Of a stretch of 64,000 bases of DNA, positions 24,463 through 37,900 are shown piece after piece. Within the stretch, counting starts at the first letter, position 1. Every line of letters starts with the position of its first letter. This DNA comes from Ichthyophthirius multifiliis. Its lineage: Eukaryota > Ciliophora > Oligohymenophorea > Hymenostomatida. Both the position numbers and the translations under genes were made by a program. The notes below the pieces were generated by a model that was given only the letters and a program-made list of their open reading frames with translations, did not search any database and was not told the origin of the DNA. The stretch spans positions 1 to 64,000 of the forward strand of contig NW_004085941.1 in the NCBI RefSeq assembly GCF_000220395.1, written 5' to 3'.

Positions 24463-27153
24463 ATGGGAAATTAGTCTTCAAACAAAAATATAAATGAAAA
24501 TATAGTTCAGTAATTCGATTAAATTTTAAAATCACCGAATCTTTCTGAAATAAGTAATCGATTAAATGCATTTTACAATAATTAGTATTAATTAGAAACT
24601 TGGATAGAGAGTTTAGAGAAAATAGAAATCACTTCAAAAGAAAAAGACGAAAAAATAGAAAAGATATTATTTGAATCTATTGATTTTATATTTACAATAA
24701 GTTTAAATCATAAAAATTTAAATGCAAAAGAAATAAATATTATTAATAATATTTTAGTTATCTTGACAAAATTTTTACCAATTTTAAATGAAAATTAAGA
24801 AGTTTTAAATTAATATTTATGGGATTGCCCTAATTAGCCTTATTCTATGTAAAAGATGTAACTTAATTAAAATAAAGTACTTGTAGTTTATAAATCTGAT
24901 GATTAAGAAATTGATAATAAAAGGCAAAATTGTGAATCTTATGGTATTAAGCTTATTTAAGCATTATAAAACTTAACTTCTTTTCCATCCTATACTATAT
25001 AAAATATGGATGAGTTAAAAAAAATAGACTAATTTGTCCATAAAGATTTATAATTAAATAATAAGTTTCTTTGGACGAATATTTTCGAGGATAGTCATCC
25101 AAATGAAAACTCTAGCTTTTTAAAAAATAGGTTTATATTGCTTTCTTGTATTGTATCGTGTATTTCTTCAACACTTTTTGTGCCTAATTATGCCTAAAAT
25201 TACTAAAATCCTTGGTTGATTTTTTTAAGTAGTTATGGAAATTAAAACTGTGTTTAATTTTTTTAAAATTTATTTTTTAGTTTATTAAATTTTAAATATT
25301 AAAGTATTAAACATAAAAAATATTAAAAATAAATTTCTTTACTTTCAGCTTAAATTATTTATGCTATTTTATGTCATAATAATGGAGTAATTATAAAAAA
25401 AAAAAAAAAAAAATTATTATTTAAATATAAAGGCAGAAAATTAAAATGAAAAAAAAATTATTAAGAAAATGTATCTTTGTAATAAATATGTAATTATTTT
25501 ATGATTGATATTAAAGATAAGTCACTAAATAATTAAGATTTATAAAACAAATTGTTACAAAATCATATAATAAATTATTTTCAAAACTAATTGTAGAACT
25601 AATAAATATTAAGTTTAATTTAAGAAAGATTATTTGAGTTATTAGAAGAGCCTTTGAAGATTTAAAATTCTCTTTTTTTTAATTCTATGAGTAATTAAGT
25701 AGAATTTGATGAAGAAAATTTCGGAATATTATATTAATTAATGACAAATTCACGTCTTTTATTTTAACTAATAACATCCAATAAATAAAATATAAATCGA
25801 ATTTTCAAAATAATAATTTATCATTTTTGTAAATCACTAGATTAAAATAATCAGAATCATACTTATTTTGTAAGCTTGGGTCTTTTTACAATTCTTTCAA
25901 CAAATTAAGAATTTAATAATATATTGAATGAAAACAAAAGCTTCAATATTAATTTAAAATACTTTCCTATTATAGATGGATGTTTAGGAGATGTTTTGAT
26001 TGTTAGTTGTGCTTAGGCTATAATAAATTCGTAATTTTTTAATATTAATTGTTGCCCTTTTAATTTAATGTGTATATTAAAAAATGCTATATCTTATATT
26101 AAAGTTTTGAATTAAAATAGTTGCTAAAAATTAAGCTAATTGCTAATTTTATTTTCTGATTTTAACTTTTTGTTGTAAAATACTTTTTAACCATACTGTT
26201 TGTATTAATTAATTTAAATTTATGACAAAATATTAATTCATAATTTAGAAAGTAATCCTTATTTATTATTTACTATTTTTTAAAGACAAAATTCGTTTGC
26301 GAAAATCCAAAAAATTAACTTTAACGAGAGTACTATAAGGAAATATTATTAGATCATTTAAGATAATAATAATAATAATAATATAGTAGGAGCGGAAATT
26401 AAATTAAATGAAAATGTTTAAGAAAAAAATTAAGAAGATGCTAATGAAAACGACATTTCTAAAAATAAAAATAAAAAACCTCCCAAAAGAGTTACAAAAA
26501 AAACAAAAAGTGAATTATAAATTAATAATAATTAATAACAAGAATAAGAATAAGAAAATAATAATAATAATAAAAATAATAATGATTAGTTATAATAGTA
26601 AAATAATAATGATTAGTAATAATAGTTAAATATTAATTCTAATAGAAATTAAAATATTGAATTAGAATAAAAAATTGAAAATTTATAATAATAGAATAAT
26701 TAATTAATTAATCGTCCTATAGATATCAATATTAGTAATTAAGTTGATTAAATTATTTAAAAATGGTAAAATTTTGATTGGGATAATTTCAAAAAAAACT
26801 TTAATATAAAAAATATAGGTTAAGTTATTAAATATATGAATATTTTTTCAAGCGAATTCAATAATAAAAATAAAATAGAATTTACTTATGAAAATATGAT
26901 GAATAATTAATAATTAATAGATTAAATAAAAAATAATATTGTTGGGAATAAATCTTTATAATTTGAAAATTTTTAGGATATGAATAGCATTAATTTATTT
27001 TGTTAATAATGTTGTTGGATGTAAATTTTATGTAAATCTAATTACTTTCCATTAATAAGATAAGAAAATATTTTATATTTCAGTTAATAAGAATAAATTG
27101 AAAGAATTATTGTAAATTAATAAAATATTGAAAGTTCTCGTATTGAAAATTGA
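24463..27153 (+). CDS. HID1: HID1 (high-temperature-induced dauer formation) homologue
   Basis: Peripheral Golgi protein; in animals HID-1 acts at the trans-Golgi in dense-core granule formation. The start MGNQSSNK carries Gly2 and Ser6, a consensus for N-myristoylation, as HID1 has. Family landmarks appear in order: ILVILTKFLPILNEN, LWDCP and YGIKLIQALQNLTSFPSYT; then NPWLIFLSSYGNQNCVQFFQ, matching the family NPW-hydrophobic-CSTEN segment; then LGLFTILSTNQEFN, GDVLIVSCAQAI, ISYIKVLNQNSCQKLSQLL and LLFTIFQRQNSFAK. One intron lies at about 25386-25465. A low-complexity insert of Asn/Gln/Lys (about 26350-26750) precedes the conserved C-terminal block IIQKWQNFDWDNFKKNF...VIKYMNIFSSE, which matches the family's final helices. 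TGA is at 27151-27153. Dymeclin is a distant relative, but the NPW block favours HID1. Confidence 0.85.
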
Positions 27154-27781
27154 TAATAATTTTTTTTTATTTTATTTTTTTATTTTTTTATTATATATTT
27201 GTTTTGTTTTATTTTATTCTTTTATTATTTTTAAATTGAAGATAATTAGTTGTATTTGTATAACTAACTTTTTTAAAAATTTAATTAAATAATATATATA
27301 ATAATTCTTTTTTTAAAATATTATCAAAGAAAAAAAAAAAAACTACAATCCAATTTTTATTGTCATTTCATTTACTTCGATTTATTTTTTTAAAAAAATA
27401 CATAAAATAATTAAGTTTAGAATTATTATATAATTATATTAAATATAATATGATTTTATGAAATTAATTTTTTAATATATATAGCATAAACATATAATTT
27501 TTATTTAATCCATTTTTTTTCTTCTAATCCTTTTTATATTTATTTTTATTCTCCTAATATTAAAATTATATACACATTACTTATTTTCAAAAAAAAAAAA
27601 AAAAAAAAAAAAAAAATTAAAAAAAAAAAAAGTAAGAAAGAAGGTAAGAAATAATTTAAAAAAAAAAAATTATTTAAACACAAAATACAAACCTAAAATA
27701 ATTTATTTTTTTTCTTACCTTTATATTAATGGAATGGAATTTTTATAAAAAAGAAAATAATATCTTATTTTTTATATTCCA
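27154..27781. other. Convergent 3' intergenic region with long poly-A/T tracts
   Basis: Lies between the ends of HID1 (+) and H4 (-). It contains an A tract of about 28 bases from 27589 and several shorter ones. If H4 really lacks its stop at 27779, the minus frame reads on into this region. Confidence 0.5.
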
Positions 27782-28099
27782 CCCCCCGAATCCGTAAGGA
27801 GTTCTCCCTTATCCTCTTAGGGCATATACAACGTCCATAGCAGTAACAGTTTTTCTTCTAGCATGTTCAGTATATGTAACAGCATCTCTAACAACATTTT
27901 CTAAGAAAGATTTTTAATACTTATCTTGAATCATCATAATAAAAGATGAAATTCTTTTAACTCCACCTCTTCTTGCCAATCTTCTAATTGCAGGTTTAGT
28001 AATTCCTTCAATTGAAGCTTTGTTTGATTTTCTTGAGTGTCTTTTAGCACCAACTTTACCCATTCCTTTTCCTCCTTTTCCTCCTTTTCCAGCTGCCAT
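27782..28099 (-). CDS. Histone H4, with a locally shifted frame
   Basis: Core nucleosomal histone. The N-terminal tail is [20 protein letters not shown], then [20 protein letters not shown], and later [30 protein letters not shown] and YGFGG, very close to Tetrahymena H4 as I remember it. Between ISSFI and SFLENVV the frame as given reads MMIQDKYQK instead of the conserved YDDSRQVLK. The conserved residues are present in the neighbouring frame, so one base is missing near 27943 and one extra A is present in the A-run near 27911. Near the end [14 protein letters not shown] differs from the usual ALKRQGRTLYGFGG, and the codon after GFGG is TGG, not TGA. Sequence error at both places is the simplest explanation; a decaying gene copy is the alternative. 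It is divergent from H3, sharing a 436-nt 5' region. Confidence 0.9.
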
Positions 28100-28535
28100 T
28101 TTTATTTTATTTGTATTTTTTTTTTTTTTTTTTTTGAGTTTTTTTTGTTTAATTAATATTATAGTTTAATATTTTAATTTATTTTATTATAAATAATATT
28201 TTTTTAAATATATTAAATATTTTTTTTTTGTAATGAAAAAAAGGAATATTAATTTTATTATCCTATCTCTTTGAAGATTTAAATTTTGATTGGATAATTT
28301 AATTTATTTATTCAAAATTTAGAAAATCTTTATAAAAAAAATATATAGCAATATATATATATAAAAAATTAAAAAGATTATTTACTTTAATATTTTATTT
28401 TTCATTTATAAAGAAAAAAATAAAAAGAGAATTATATATCACTATATATTAAAAAAAAAAAAACAAATTATAAATATTTTTTTAATTAAAAAAAAAAAAT
28501 AAAAAACAAAAACAAAAACTAAAAAAAAAAAAAAA
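28100..28535. promoter_or_regulatory. Bidirectional H4/H3 promoter region
   Basis: 436 bases between the two start codons. Both starts are preceded by long A-runs in the sense direction (A-runs before H3 and T-runs on the plus strand before H4). A slightly G+C-richer block with CCTATCTCTTTGAAG and GATTGGA (a CCAAT-box complement) is at 28261-28298. That block could hold shared control sites; this is inference. Confidence 0.5.
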
Positions 28536-28946
<411 letters not shown>

Positions 28947-30073
28947 AGAAAATTATTTTTCTCTCTTTCTTTCTTTCTCTCTTTTTTATTATTTTTTATT
29001 ATTATTATTGTTGTATTGTTCAAAAATGTTAAATAAATTAATTATTTTTTTTTTTAAATGAAAAAATAGTTTATTTATTTTTCATATTTTTTGTATAGAG
29101 TGTATAATAATTAAGAATTTTTTATTTATTAAATAATAATTTTTAGTTAATTTTATTTTATATAATATTTTTTTTTTGAAAAAAATAAAAATAAAAAGTA
29201 TTTATTATTATTAATTTTTTTAAAATATAAATTTAGTTTTGTATAAAAAACAAATATCAATTATTTTTTGAATTTATAATTTCAAAAATATTAAATACAA
29301 TAAAAAATAAAATTATAATAAATATTTAAATATTTAAAATATATTTTAAATATGCTTTTTAAATGTCTCAAAAATCTAAATATTTTATAATTTTCTTATA
29401 TTTTACTTATATTATTATATAAAATTCATTATATATAAAAACAAGATTTTGAATACACAAAAATTTAAATGAACATTTAATAACTATTAAATGAAAATAA
29501 AAATAGAAACTACAACTTATTAATTATAATATAAAAATATATCATAAATTTATATAAAAATAAAGTTTTATATATTTATTACATTTAAATAATAAGAACA
29601 TACTTTTGTTTATATGAAACAAAAAAAAAACGAATATTAACTTTTTTATATTTAAAAAATTATATATTTAAATAAAAATAAAAATAATTTTTTACTATAT
29701 ATAAAAAAAATATTGTATTAATTTATATAAAAATATAGCTTAAATATGTAAATATTATATATATATATATAAATATATATATTTATATAATAATTAATTT
29801 TTATATTTATAGAAATTTATTTTACTAATATTTTATTTTTTAATATTTATAACTTTTGTTTATTACATATTGATTAAAATTTTATAAGAAAAACTTTTTG
29901 TATAAATTTATCTTTATTTTTTTTTTTAAAAAAAAAAAAATATTATAATTTTATTATTTTTTTTCAAATTTATATTTATTTTAGAGTAGATTTAAATTCA
30001 TAAAATATATATTTAAAATGTTTAAAAATTATAATAAATATTTTATTATATATTAAAATATTTATTTTATTCT
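28947..30073. other. 1.1 kb AT-rich spacer
   Basis: A/T-only low-complexity sequence between convergent H3 and glutaredoxin genes, with a short TA microsatellite near 29756-29785. No gene is seen. Confidence 0.6.
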
Positions 30074-30334
30074 TCATATATCGAAATTAATTTTTCCTGA
30101 TCTAAGTTTTGCAGAAACATCAGAAAATCCTCCTTCAAATTTACCATCAATAAATATCATAGGAACTGTATCCCAATTATATTATTTTTATATTTAGTCT
30201 TTTTCATTTTAGTGTTAATCAACATCGATATAGTCAAAATCAATTTCTAAATTAGTAAAAAGTTTTTTAGCACTCACACAATAAGGGCACCATTCGGCTC
30301 CGTATATTTTTACTCTCTTAATACTATTCTACAT
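30074..30334 (-). CDS. Dithiol glutaredoxin
   Basis: Glutathione-dependent thiol-disulfide oxidoreductase, 86 residues, single exon. The active site is WCPYC near residues 15-19, followed by AKKLF. The cis-proline segment is DTVPMIFIDG and the glutathione-binding turn is GGFSDV, all in the usual places. The CPYC centre is the class I dithiol type, able to reduce protein disulfides. No targeting peptide precedes MQNSIKRVKIYGAE, so the product is probably cytosolic. The C-terminal helix is short (AKLRSGKINFDI). Confidence 0.93.
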
Positions 30335-31233
30335 ATTATATATATATTATTTAGATTAATATATATTAATAATATGAATTTTATTTTAATTATAAAATAT
30401 ATATTATTTAATAATTTTTTTTTTTTTTTAATTTATAATTAATATTTATAAATTTTAGTTATATATTATTTTTGTATTTTATTAACAAAATCTTTAATCA
30501 AACAATATTGTTATTTGATTTATTTTTATTTAATTTACAATAATTTATGATTTTTATGAAAAGGAATTTAACACTTTATCCATAAAAATCAATTTTATTT
30601 TAAAATTATTATTTGTGAATAAAAATCTTTTTATAAATTTCATTGATACACCATTAAATTATTTTTATTTTATTTTATTTTTAATAAAATGTCTTTAAAA
30701 TGCAAATTGTTTAATATTTTTGTTTAAAAAAAAAAGGTTTATTAATTATGTTAGATTTGAGTAAATTTAGGTGTATAAATTTAAAGATAATCTTTAAGCA
30801 TTTGAACAAATAACTAAAAAAAAAAAAAAAATTATTATTAAAAATATTATTAATTAAAGGGATTTTTTATATTTATAAAAATAAAATAAAATTAAAACTT
30901 AATTTTCTAAAAAACTTTAATTTTATAATAAATATTGAATAATGTAATTATATTTAAATATTATGGTTTATAAAAATTATAGCTTTTAAATTCTTAATAA
31001 TTTTTATGGTTTGATGTTTAAAAAATATTGAAATATTTTTTTTTTGTTCAATAAATAAAAATTAAACATTAAAAAATAAATAAAATATATAATAATATAT
31101 GATTATATATGATAATATATAAATAATATTTTTATAAGTTAGAAATTATTCTATACATAAATATAATGAGATAAAATAAAATAATTATAATATATATATA
31201 ATTTTAATATATAAAAATAAAATTAAAATAAAA
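30335..31233. other. 0.9 kb spacer between divergent genes
   Basis: Shared 5' region of the glutaredoxin and TMEM181-like genes. Only A/T low complexity is visible. Confidence 0.6.
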
Positions 31234-33558
31234 ATGCAAATCCTAAGAGAAGCTTTAGACTAATAATCATAGACAAATATATAAAATGATACAGCAAGGC
31301 ACATATAAATCAAAATATACCTATTTTAAAAAAATATTAATTATTAAATTTTATTTCCTTTAAAAATTTTAAAATATATATTTTATTTTATTTTTTTATA
31401 AAAAGTTTAATTAAAATAAATTCTGATTCGCAATCAAATAAAAAAACACTTTCTATTTGGATCTCATTTTTTATAATCATAGGTATTATTTACATAATAA
31501 CCCTATTAGGTAAATAATTAATAAGCATATCTTTTAAAAAAATTGTAAATTATAAAATGATAATATAGTTCCTTAATCATTAAATGAAGAATGGGACAAT
31601 TAGTTACTTTGTCCTGATTAATATGACGAACAAAATAATGATTCTTTATTAAAGTATTCGTGTTAACAATTTGATATAAATGTAATATATAATTTAATTA
31701 ATTTTTTTTCTTCCAAATTTATATTTATTATAATATTTTTAAAGAAAAATAACAATTATGGAGGCTTTTTAACTGGATATAGTAAACTGAATTAGTTTTT
31801 GCTTGTTTAATTAATACTAAAGAAAAAAATTCAGATAAAGGTTAATTATATAAATACTAATATATTTAATAAAATGAATAAAATGGTATTAAAAAAAGAT
31901 AAAGAAATTAATTTGTAAATACCTTTTAATGGATTTTTTTATGTTATTAATGATGAGGGAAAAGTTTAATAAAAATTAATAAATTTTGATAAAAGATAAT
32001 TAAGTGTATATTGTGAACCAGTAATTTTGCTTTAAATAAATTAAAATTGTGTTTTTTTATTATAAAAAAAAAGAATAAAATTTTATGCAATCCATCATTT
32101 CTTTTATATAACTCTAGAATATAATATAGAAGTTTTGCTTTTTTAATTTCTTTTTAAGATTAATAAGAAGAAACATGGCCTTTTTCAAATTAAATAAGCC
32201 ACAGAGTAAAAGAAAATAAAAATTAAAAAAAAAAAAAAAAAAGGTAGTATATGTAAATAAAAGCTATACTGAATTTTTAATTATATTAAGATATATATGC
32301 TTAATTATTTCTTGTATCTTTTTTATAATTTTCTTAAAAAGAATGAGAAGATTGGCTAAAAATCATTGGATTATTGAATAAAAGTTAATAATTGTTTTAA
32401 GTGGATTATTAATAATGTTTAATAATCCATTTTATGCTTTGATTATTTTAGAACCACATATGGCTGGGTATTTTTATTAAAAATAAAAAATAAAATAAAA
32501 TATTATTAAAGTTCTTTTTTTGATATATTGTTTCTTACTAATTTTCTTGTTTTATTGCTTGTGTTTTGGATGGTTATTTTAGATAGAATTTAATCAGAAA
32601 ACGCTTTAAAAAATTCTAAAGTTTTAACAGCTAAAAAAATTGTATTTGGATTAGTAATTATATTATTTAAGTGAATTATAATTTTAATTTATTTAACTAA
32701 GGTTTTATATTATTTTATTCTTTTAACATATATTGGGTTTTCATATAATTATTTTAAGGACCCTTTTGTTAATTTCGAAGATTCTTTTGGATTATTTTAT
32801 GATTTTTGTAAATATTTTGGAATAGCTTTAATGAGTAAACAATTTAAAAATAATATATTCTTATAAATTTTATAATTAATTATTTTAATTTTACTATTAA
32901 AGCAATTTATTTCATTTATATACTTTATCTTTACGTATTGATTTATAAAAAATTTAAGAGTCTTATATGGAGAAACAGATTATTTGCAGTTTTTTCTTTA
33001 TATTTTATAGTATGTCTTGCATTATGTAAAACATAATATTAAAATAAAAGATTATTTTTATATTAAAAATACATTAAATTTTGTATATCAAGTTTTATTT
33101 ACCGGAGCTTTAAATACATTTAGTTCTTTAGGAAGCAGAATTCTTTTGTTTGTATGTGTATTAAATTTATATATTTATTACCTATAATATATGTATAGTC
33201 CTTCATAAGAAGGTTATTTAGGTATACTTTATTAATTAAATATCATTTAAGATTATTTTTTATAGAGGCTTAATTAATTGTTAATTTAGAATTAAGAAAT
33301 AGACCATAAATTTATGAAATTTTAGATGATAATTTAAGTGGAATAAATATCTAAAGTAATGAGAAAAACTAAGATTAATTATAAATATAATAGAAAGAAG
33401 ATGAAATAAAAGAATAAGAAGAATTTGTTTAATAATAATAAAATGATGATTAATAAACAACTAATTTAAAATTGTAATCATAAAACGAATAAGACAATTA
33501 ATAATAAGATAATGATGCTTAATATGATAATTTAAATAAGACAGATAAAAATATTTGA
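31234..33558 (+). CDS. TMEM181-like multi-pass membrane protein
   Basis: Seven-transmembrane protein of the GOST group; function is poorly known in the family. The first exon starts MQILREALD. After an intron a hydrophobic anchor follows (LSIWISFFIIIGIIYIITLL), then a luminal region with introns. The 7TM core begins near 32290 with a helix LRYICLIISCIFF-type segment, then KNHWIIEQKLIIVLSGLLIM leading to FNNPFYALIIL. The family has W-V-L...LLLLYNDPF at this point. Further helices follow (LVLLLVFWMVILD, FGLVIILFKWIIILIYL, SFIYFIFTYWFI) and a last one, VLNLYIYYLQYMYSPSQEG, which matches the family's conserved NFYLYTLAFVYSPS end. A Gln/Asn/acidic cytoplasmic tail ends at TGA 33556-33558. There are at least five short introns; the first is not placed exactly. 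TMEM87/GPR107 are less similar. Confidence 0.75.
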
Positions 33559-33598
33559 AAAAAAATATATATAAAAATAAAAAATTCATAATATATAG

Positions 33599-33637
<39 letters not shown>

Positions 33638-34095
33638 TATATATTCATTTATATATAAATATTTATATAAATATGTTGTTATTAAAAAAATTAACTTAAC
33701 TGTTAATTAGATTGTTATAATAAATTTTAGTTAAAATAAATATAATAATAAATTTAAAATATGAAATTTATATTTAATAAAATTTTATATATAATTAAAA
33801 ATATTTTTAATTATTTATAGTAAAATCATATTTATAATTTAATTAATAATAAATATAATTTTTTTTTTTTTGCCAGAAAATATCATCAAATTTTTTCTTT
33901 TTAAAATATTTATAAATAATAAATATATAAAACAAAATGAATAGTAATTACAGATGCTGCCCAATATGTTAGTAATAAATACTTTCTTAAAATTATCAAT
34001 CTCATATACTTTATTGTGAGAATAATTATAGTGTAAGCTAAACTTAACAAAAAGATATTTAGCTTTTTTCAAACATAAATTAAAATAGATAGTTA
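33559..34095. other. Spacer with (TA)n tract
   Basis: A/T-rich, with a pure TA microsatellite at about 33606-33634. It contains the 5' region of the RING-H2 gene. Confidence 0.6.
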
Positions 34096-34863
34096 ATGGA
34101 AGAAGAAGACATAATAAAATGTCCAAATTGTTATAAATTATTATAAATAGAAGAATTAGAAAATCATGAATAGTAATGTTCAAACAAACATAAAACATGT
34201 TATATGTGCAGTTAAACATTTCCAGAAAAATTAATTTTTTTACATTATCCATAATGTTAATAGCAAAATTTTTAAAATAATTAACTAATAAATAATAATA
34301 ATAATAATAGTATATTATAATAAGAATAACATAATTCTCCTTCAAGTTAGTAAAATAGTTAATAACTAAATAATATGTTTGATGATTTAATTTTTATGCC
34401 ACTTTTAAATATGTTATATTCAAATGGCAATTCTTAAATTAATACGAATCATAGAATATTTTCAGGAACAAATGTTCTTTTATAATAAAATCAATTACAA
34501 GGATATGAAAGACATATAAGTCACCTAGAAGAATAAAATGGGGATTTTAATTAGGCTTCAAACAGGTCATAATAATTAAGATTGTTACTTTTTAGATTGA
34601 TTCAACTTAGATAATAAGTAGGAGCCGATAAAGGACTTTCTAAAGAATTAATAGGCCATTTGCCTGTACATACATTTAAAAATACGCCTAATTTAAATGA
34701 AGATCAAACTAAATGCTCTATTTGTTTATCCGATTATGAAGAATAGGAAAATATTAAAATGTTAAACTGTTTACATTCCTTTCATATTGATTGTATTGAC
34801 TCTTGGCTTGTTAAAAGTTCAAAATGTCCTGTTTGCAAGCATGATTTAAAAGAACATTTATGA
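34096..34863 (+). CDS. Zinc-finger plus RING-H2 protein (E3 ubiquitin ligase)
   Basis: Probable ubiquitin E3 ligase, 255 residues, one exon. The C-terminal RING-H2 reads CSICLSDYEE...NCLHSFHIDCIDSWL...CPVCKHD: a C3H2C3 set of ligands with the Trp that contacts the E2 enzyme. The N-terminus has a second metal-binding cluster, CPNCYK...NHEQQC...KTCYMCSQTF...HYPQC, arranged like paired C2H2/TRAF-type fingers. Between them is a Gln/Asn/Ser-rich linker of about 110 residues with a run of Asn. No membrane segment is seen, so it is likely soluble. The combination of N-terminal fingers and a C-terminal RING-H2 occurs in several eukaryotic E3s; the substrate is unknown. The 3' end lies only 90 nt from the convergent WDR7 gene. 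Confidence 0.9.
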
Positions 34864-34953
34864 TTTTAATTTTTTATAAATATATATATAAATATATTTT
34901 TAATAATAATTTCTTTCTTGATAAAAATATATATAAATTATTTATTTAGTTGT

Positions 34954-37900
34954 TCAGGAGAAAATATCTCTATAAATAGTATAACTATCTCCGAATTTAA
35001 TTTATAATTTCTTATCATCTCTATGCCATTGAATTTGAATTTTTTAATCTTTTTCTAAATGTTTTTAATATTCATTAGTATCAATTTAAATTTCTTTTAT
35101 ATGTTTTCCACCCATTCCTAAAATAGCTCCGAAAAATCCAGTTGGCCCAACTTTCCAAATTCTCAAGCAAGAATCCTATAAACTAAAAGCCGCAATATGT
35201 TTTCCTTAATTATCAAAACTAAGAGAATCAATATAACATTCATTTCCATTTAAAACTCTCCATTTTACTGCTTCTCTTAAATCATAAATGAAAATTTAAT
35301 ATTATTAAGATCCTACAGCACATATAGCAAATTATTAAGACTACTAATGAAAAGATACATTTGTAAAAATTTTAAATATTGTATGTAAGGCTTTCGTTGC
35401 AGATTCATGGCATATTTTTCTATGTTATGGATTCTGGGGATCTAAAGTTCTCAAAATAGCCTCTATGAAAATCGGAAGTTACTTAATTGCATCATTGCAT
35501 TTTACTTTTATATAATTCCTTATTATATCTATAATTGAACAGGGATAAAGTAGATGAATATCAAACGATTATATTTATTTTTTTACTATTGGAAGAAATT
35601 CACTTGAACATAAATCTGAAATTGAAATTATAGTTCTTTTTTTTTAATATTTTTTTTAATTTTTATTTTTGTTTTATTACTTTATGGTTAATATTTTCAT
35701 TCTTTTTCTTATATTATCAGGTTGTTTTAAAAATTATTCTAATGATTAAATTGCCTTTTTTGTTTGATTTATTGGAATTCCTTTTATTAATTCTAAAGTT
35801 TCTTATTCAGTGTTATAATGGAAATATATATACATTAAATTTGACATCAATTATTTATAGTTAGTTATATGAGCTTTCCATAAATCACTACCTTCCGTTA
35901 ATATTTTCATACAGGGAGCTACTAAATTTGGATTTATTAAACAATTATTTAGGTGAATTCCTGAAACTATTCTATGAATATAATTCTCTATCTAAAAAAA
36001 ATAATAATTAAAATAATTATATTTTTATTGCATTTTTTATACATTAGATATTTATTTTTCACTAAAAATATTAATGTAAATTAATATAAGAAGCCAATTA
36101 ATTTCAATTATACTAAACTCTTTTTATTAAAGATTGATTTTACTATCAGTTGTATTTTAGTCATTAATTTTTTATAAAGAATTATTTACAGAAGTTTCAT
36201 CCAATTTAATGTTAATATCTTGCAAATTTGAATATATAGAATATAAACTTCTAATATCTTAATCTTTATTTATAATAGATGTAATCATTAAATTAATTGC
36301 TGAACTCATCATTTCGTTAGTTTCATCTACACAATATCTTGCTAAAATATTCAAGCTTAAACTTTTGAAGTTTTTGTCTATTTTTTATTTGTTTTTTGTT
36401 AATAGTGCAGCTGTTTCAAGCATTAAATTATAAGTTTACTTTTAAATAAATAAAATAAAAATAATTTATACTAAGAAAAATATATAAAACTTTTGAATCT
36501 TAGAAATTTCCTTAATGTATAAGATTTAACATTATACTTAAAGCTTATTAAGTTGATTAATATGAAGAGGTACTATATTAAGATTTTGGTTAAAGATTAA
36601 ATGAAAAAGTTTCAGCCATTCCTTAATTTCCAACAATATAATTTAATATTGGCTTTTTATTTTCCAAAATGCGATTTATTTGTTAATCTAAACTATTGTC
36701 TATATTACAAGGAAAAACAAAAGGTAAATATGAAAAAATATTAAAATTTTCCTTTTTTTCTCCCAAATTCGCAATAATTTAGTTGTGCCTTTAACAATCT
36801 ACAAAAAGAATAAATACTTAATTATTTATGTTAACTTATTTTATTTTATTTAGTCTTAGTTTTAATATTGCTATGCCACCATTTTTCATTTTACTTTAAA
36901 ATGCGAAGTATTTTTATTTCTTTGGATATATTATATTTTTAAGAAATATAAATTATAATTATTTACTTTATATAAATAATTACTTAAATTATCCATAATA
37001 AAGATAATTATTAATGAATATTACCATCTATTTACAGTTAATCTCCTAATTATTCATATATATGTGAATTAGTTTTTGTAATTTTTGAACTTTCTTCATA
37101 ATAATTAATAAGATAGTCATAGCTTCTAAGATTATATTATAAAATATTATAATTTTAGGAAATTCCATTTAACTGTTTAAATCCAGAAAACTATTATGAA
37201 AAAAAATTAAAAAATTAAAAAAAAACAAATATAAAATACTTTATGAATAAATTCTTATTAATTGCTTTTATTTTTATTTATAAGTCCTTTTAAATCAAAA
37301 TTTTCACTATATTTCTTAAAATCTCCAGTTCTTTCAAATCTTTAAGTTCCAATATTCCAAAAATGAAGTAACCCTTCATTAGTAAGCACAATAATATAAT
37401 CTTATATAGGATGGTAATATACAGCATAAATAGAACCTTGGTTAGCGTTTAAAAAGAAATCAACATTATTTTTTGAAAAATTATAAACCAAAACTGAATT
37501 ATTAGCAAGTATTAAGCAAAGAGTGTTTTTAAAATAATTCTAAGAGTCTTATATTACTGCTTAATTTTAAACATATTATGCATTATTAATTAATCCAAAA
37601 CAAACTATAGGTTTCTTAATATGTTTAATTGGAGATGAGAATACTTATTTATATACTTCAAGGTGATATATATCAATAATGTTAAGTTTATCTTTATAAT
37701 TTATACCCGACTTTATTATTTGTTTTAAGCTAAATTTTAATATAGCTGTAAGTGATGATTCTGAAGAAATAATTAAAAAATCTTTTTTGTAATCAAGAAA
37801 AGTAATTTTTTTTCCAATATCAAAATTATATAACAAAATATCAAACATATCTTTTATTTCAGAATATTATAATGAAAAGCCAATAACTTTACCACTTTCA

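Noticed and set aside
24082-24571. Short hydrophobic frames on both strands around the Rab/HID1 junction
   Set aside because: Leu/Ile/Phe/Tyr-only composition arises from T-rich spacer DNA and antisense of HID1. No family motif.
26408-26629. 73-codon Lys/Ile-rich plus frame
   Set aside because: It is a shifted frame of the Asn/Gln-rich insert in HID1.
33839-34345. 168-codon minus-strand frame, hydrophobic and Tyr-rich
   Set aside because: It is the antisense of the RING-H2 gene, whose plus-strand frame has clear zinc ligands. The hydrophobic look is the mirror of Asn/Gln codons.
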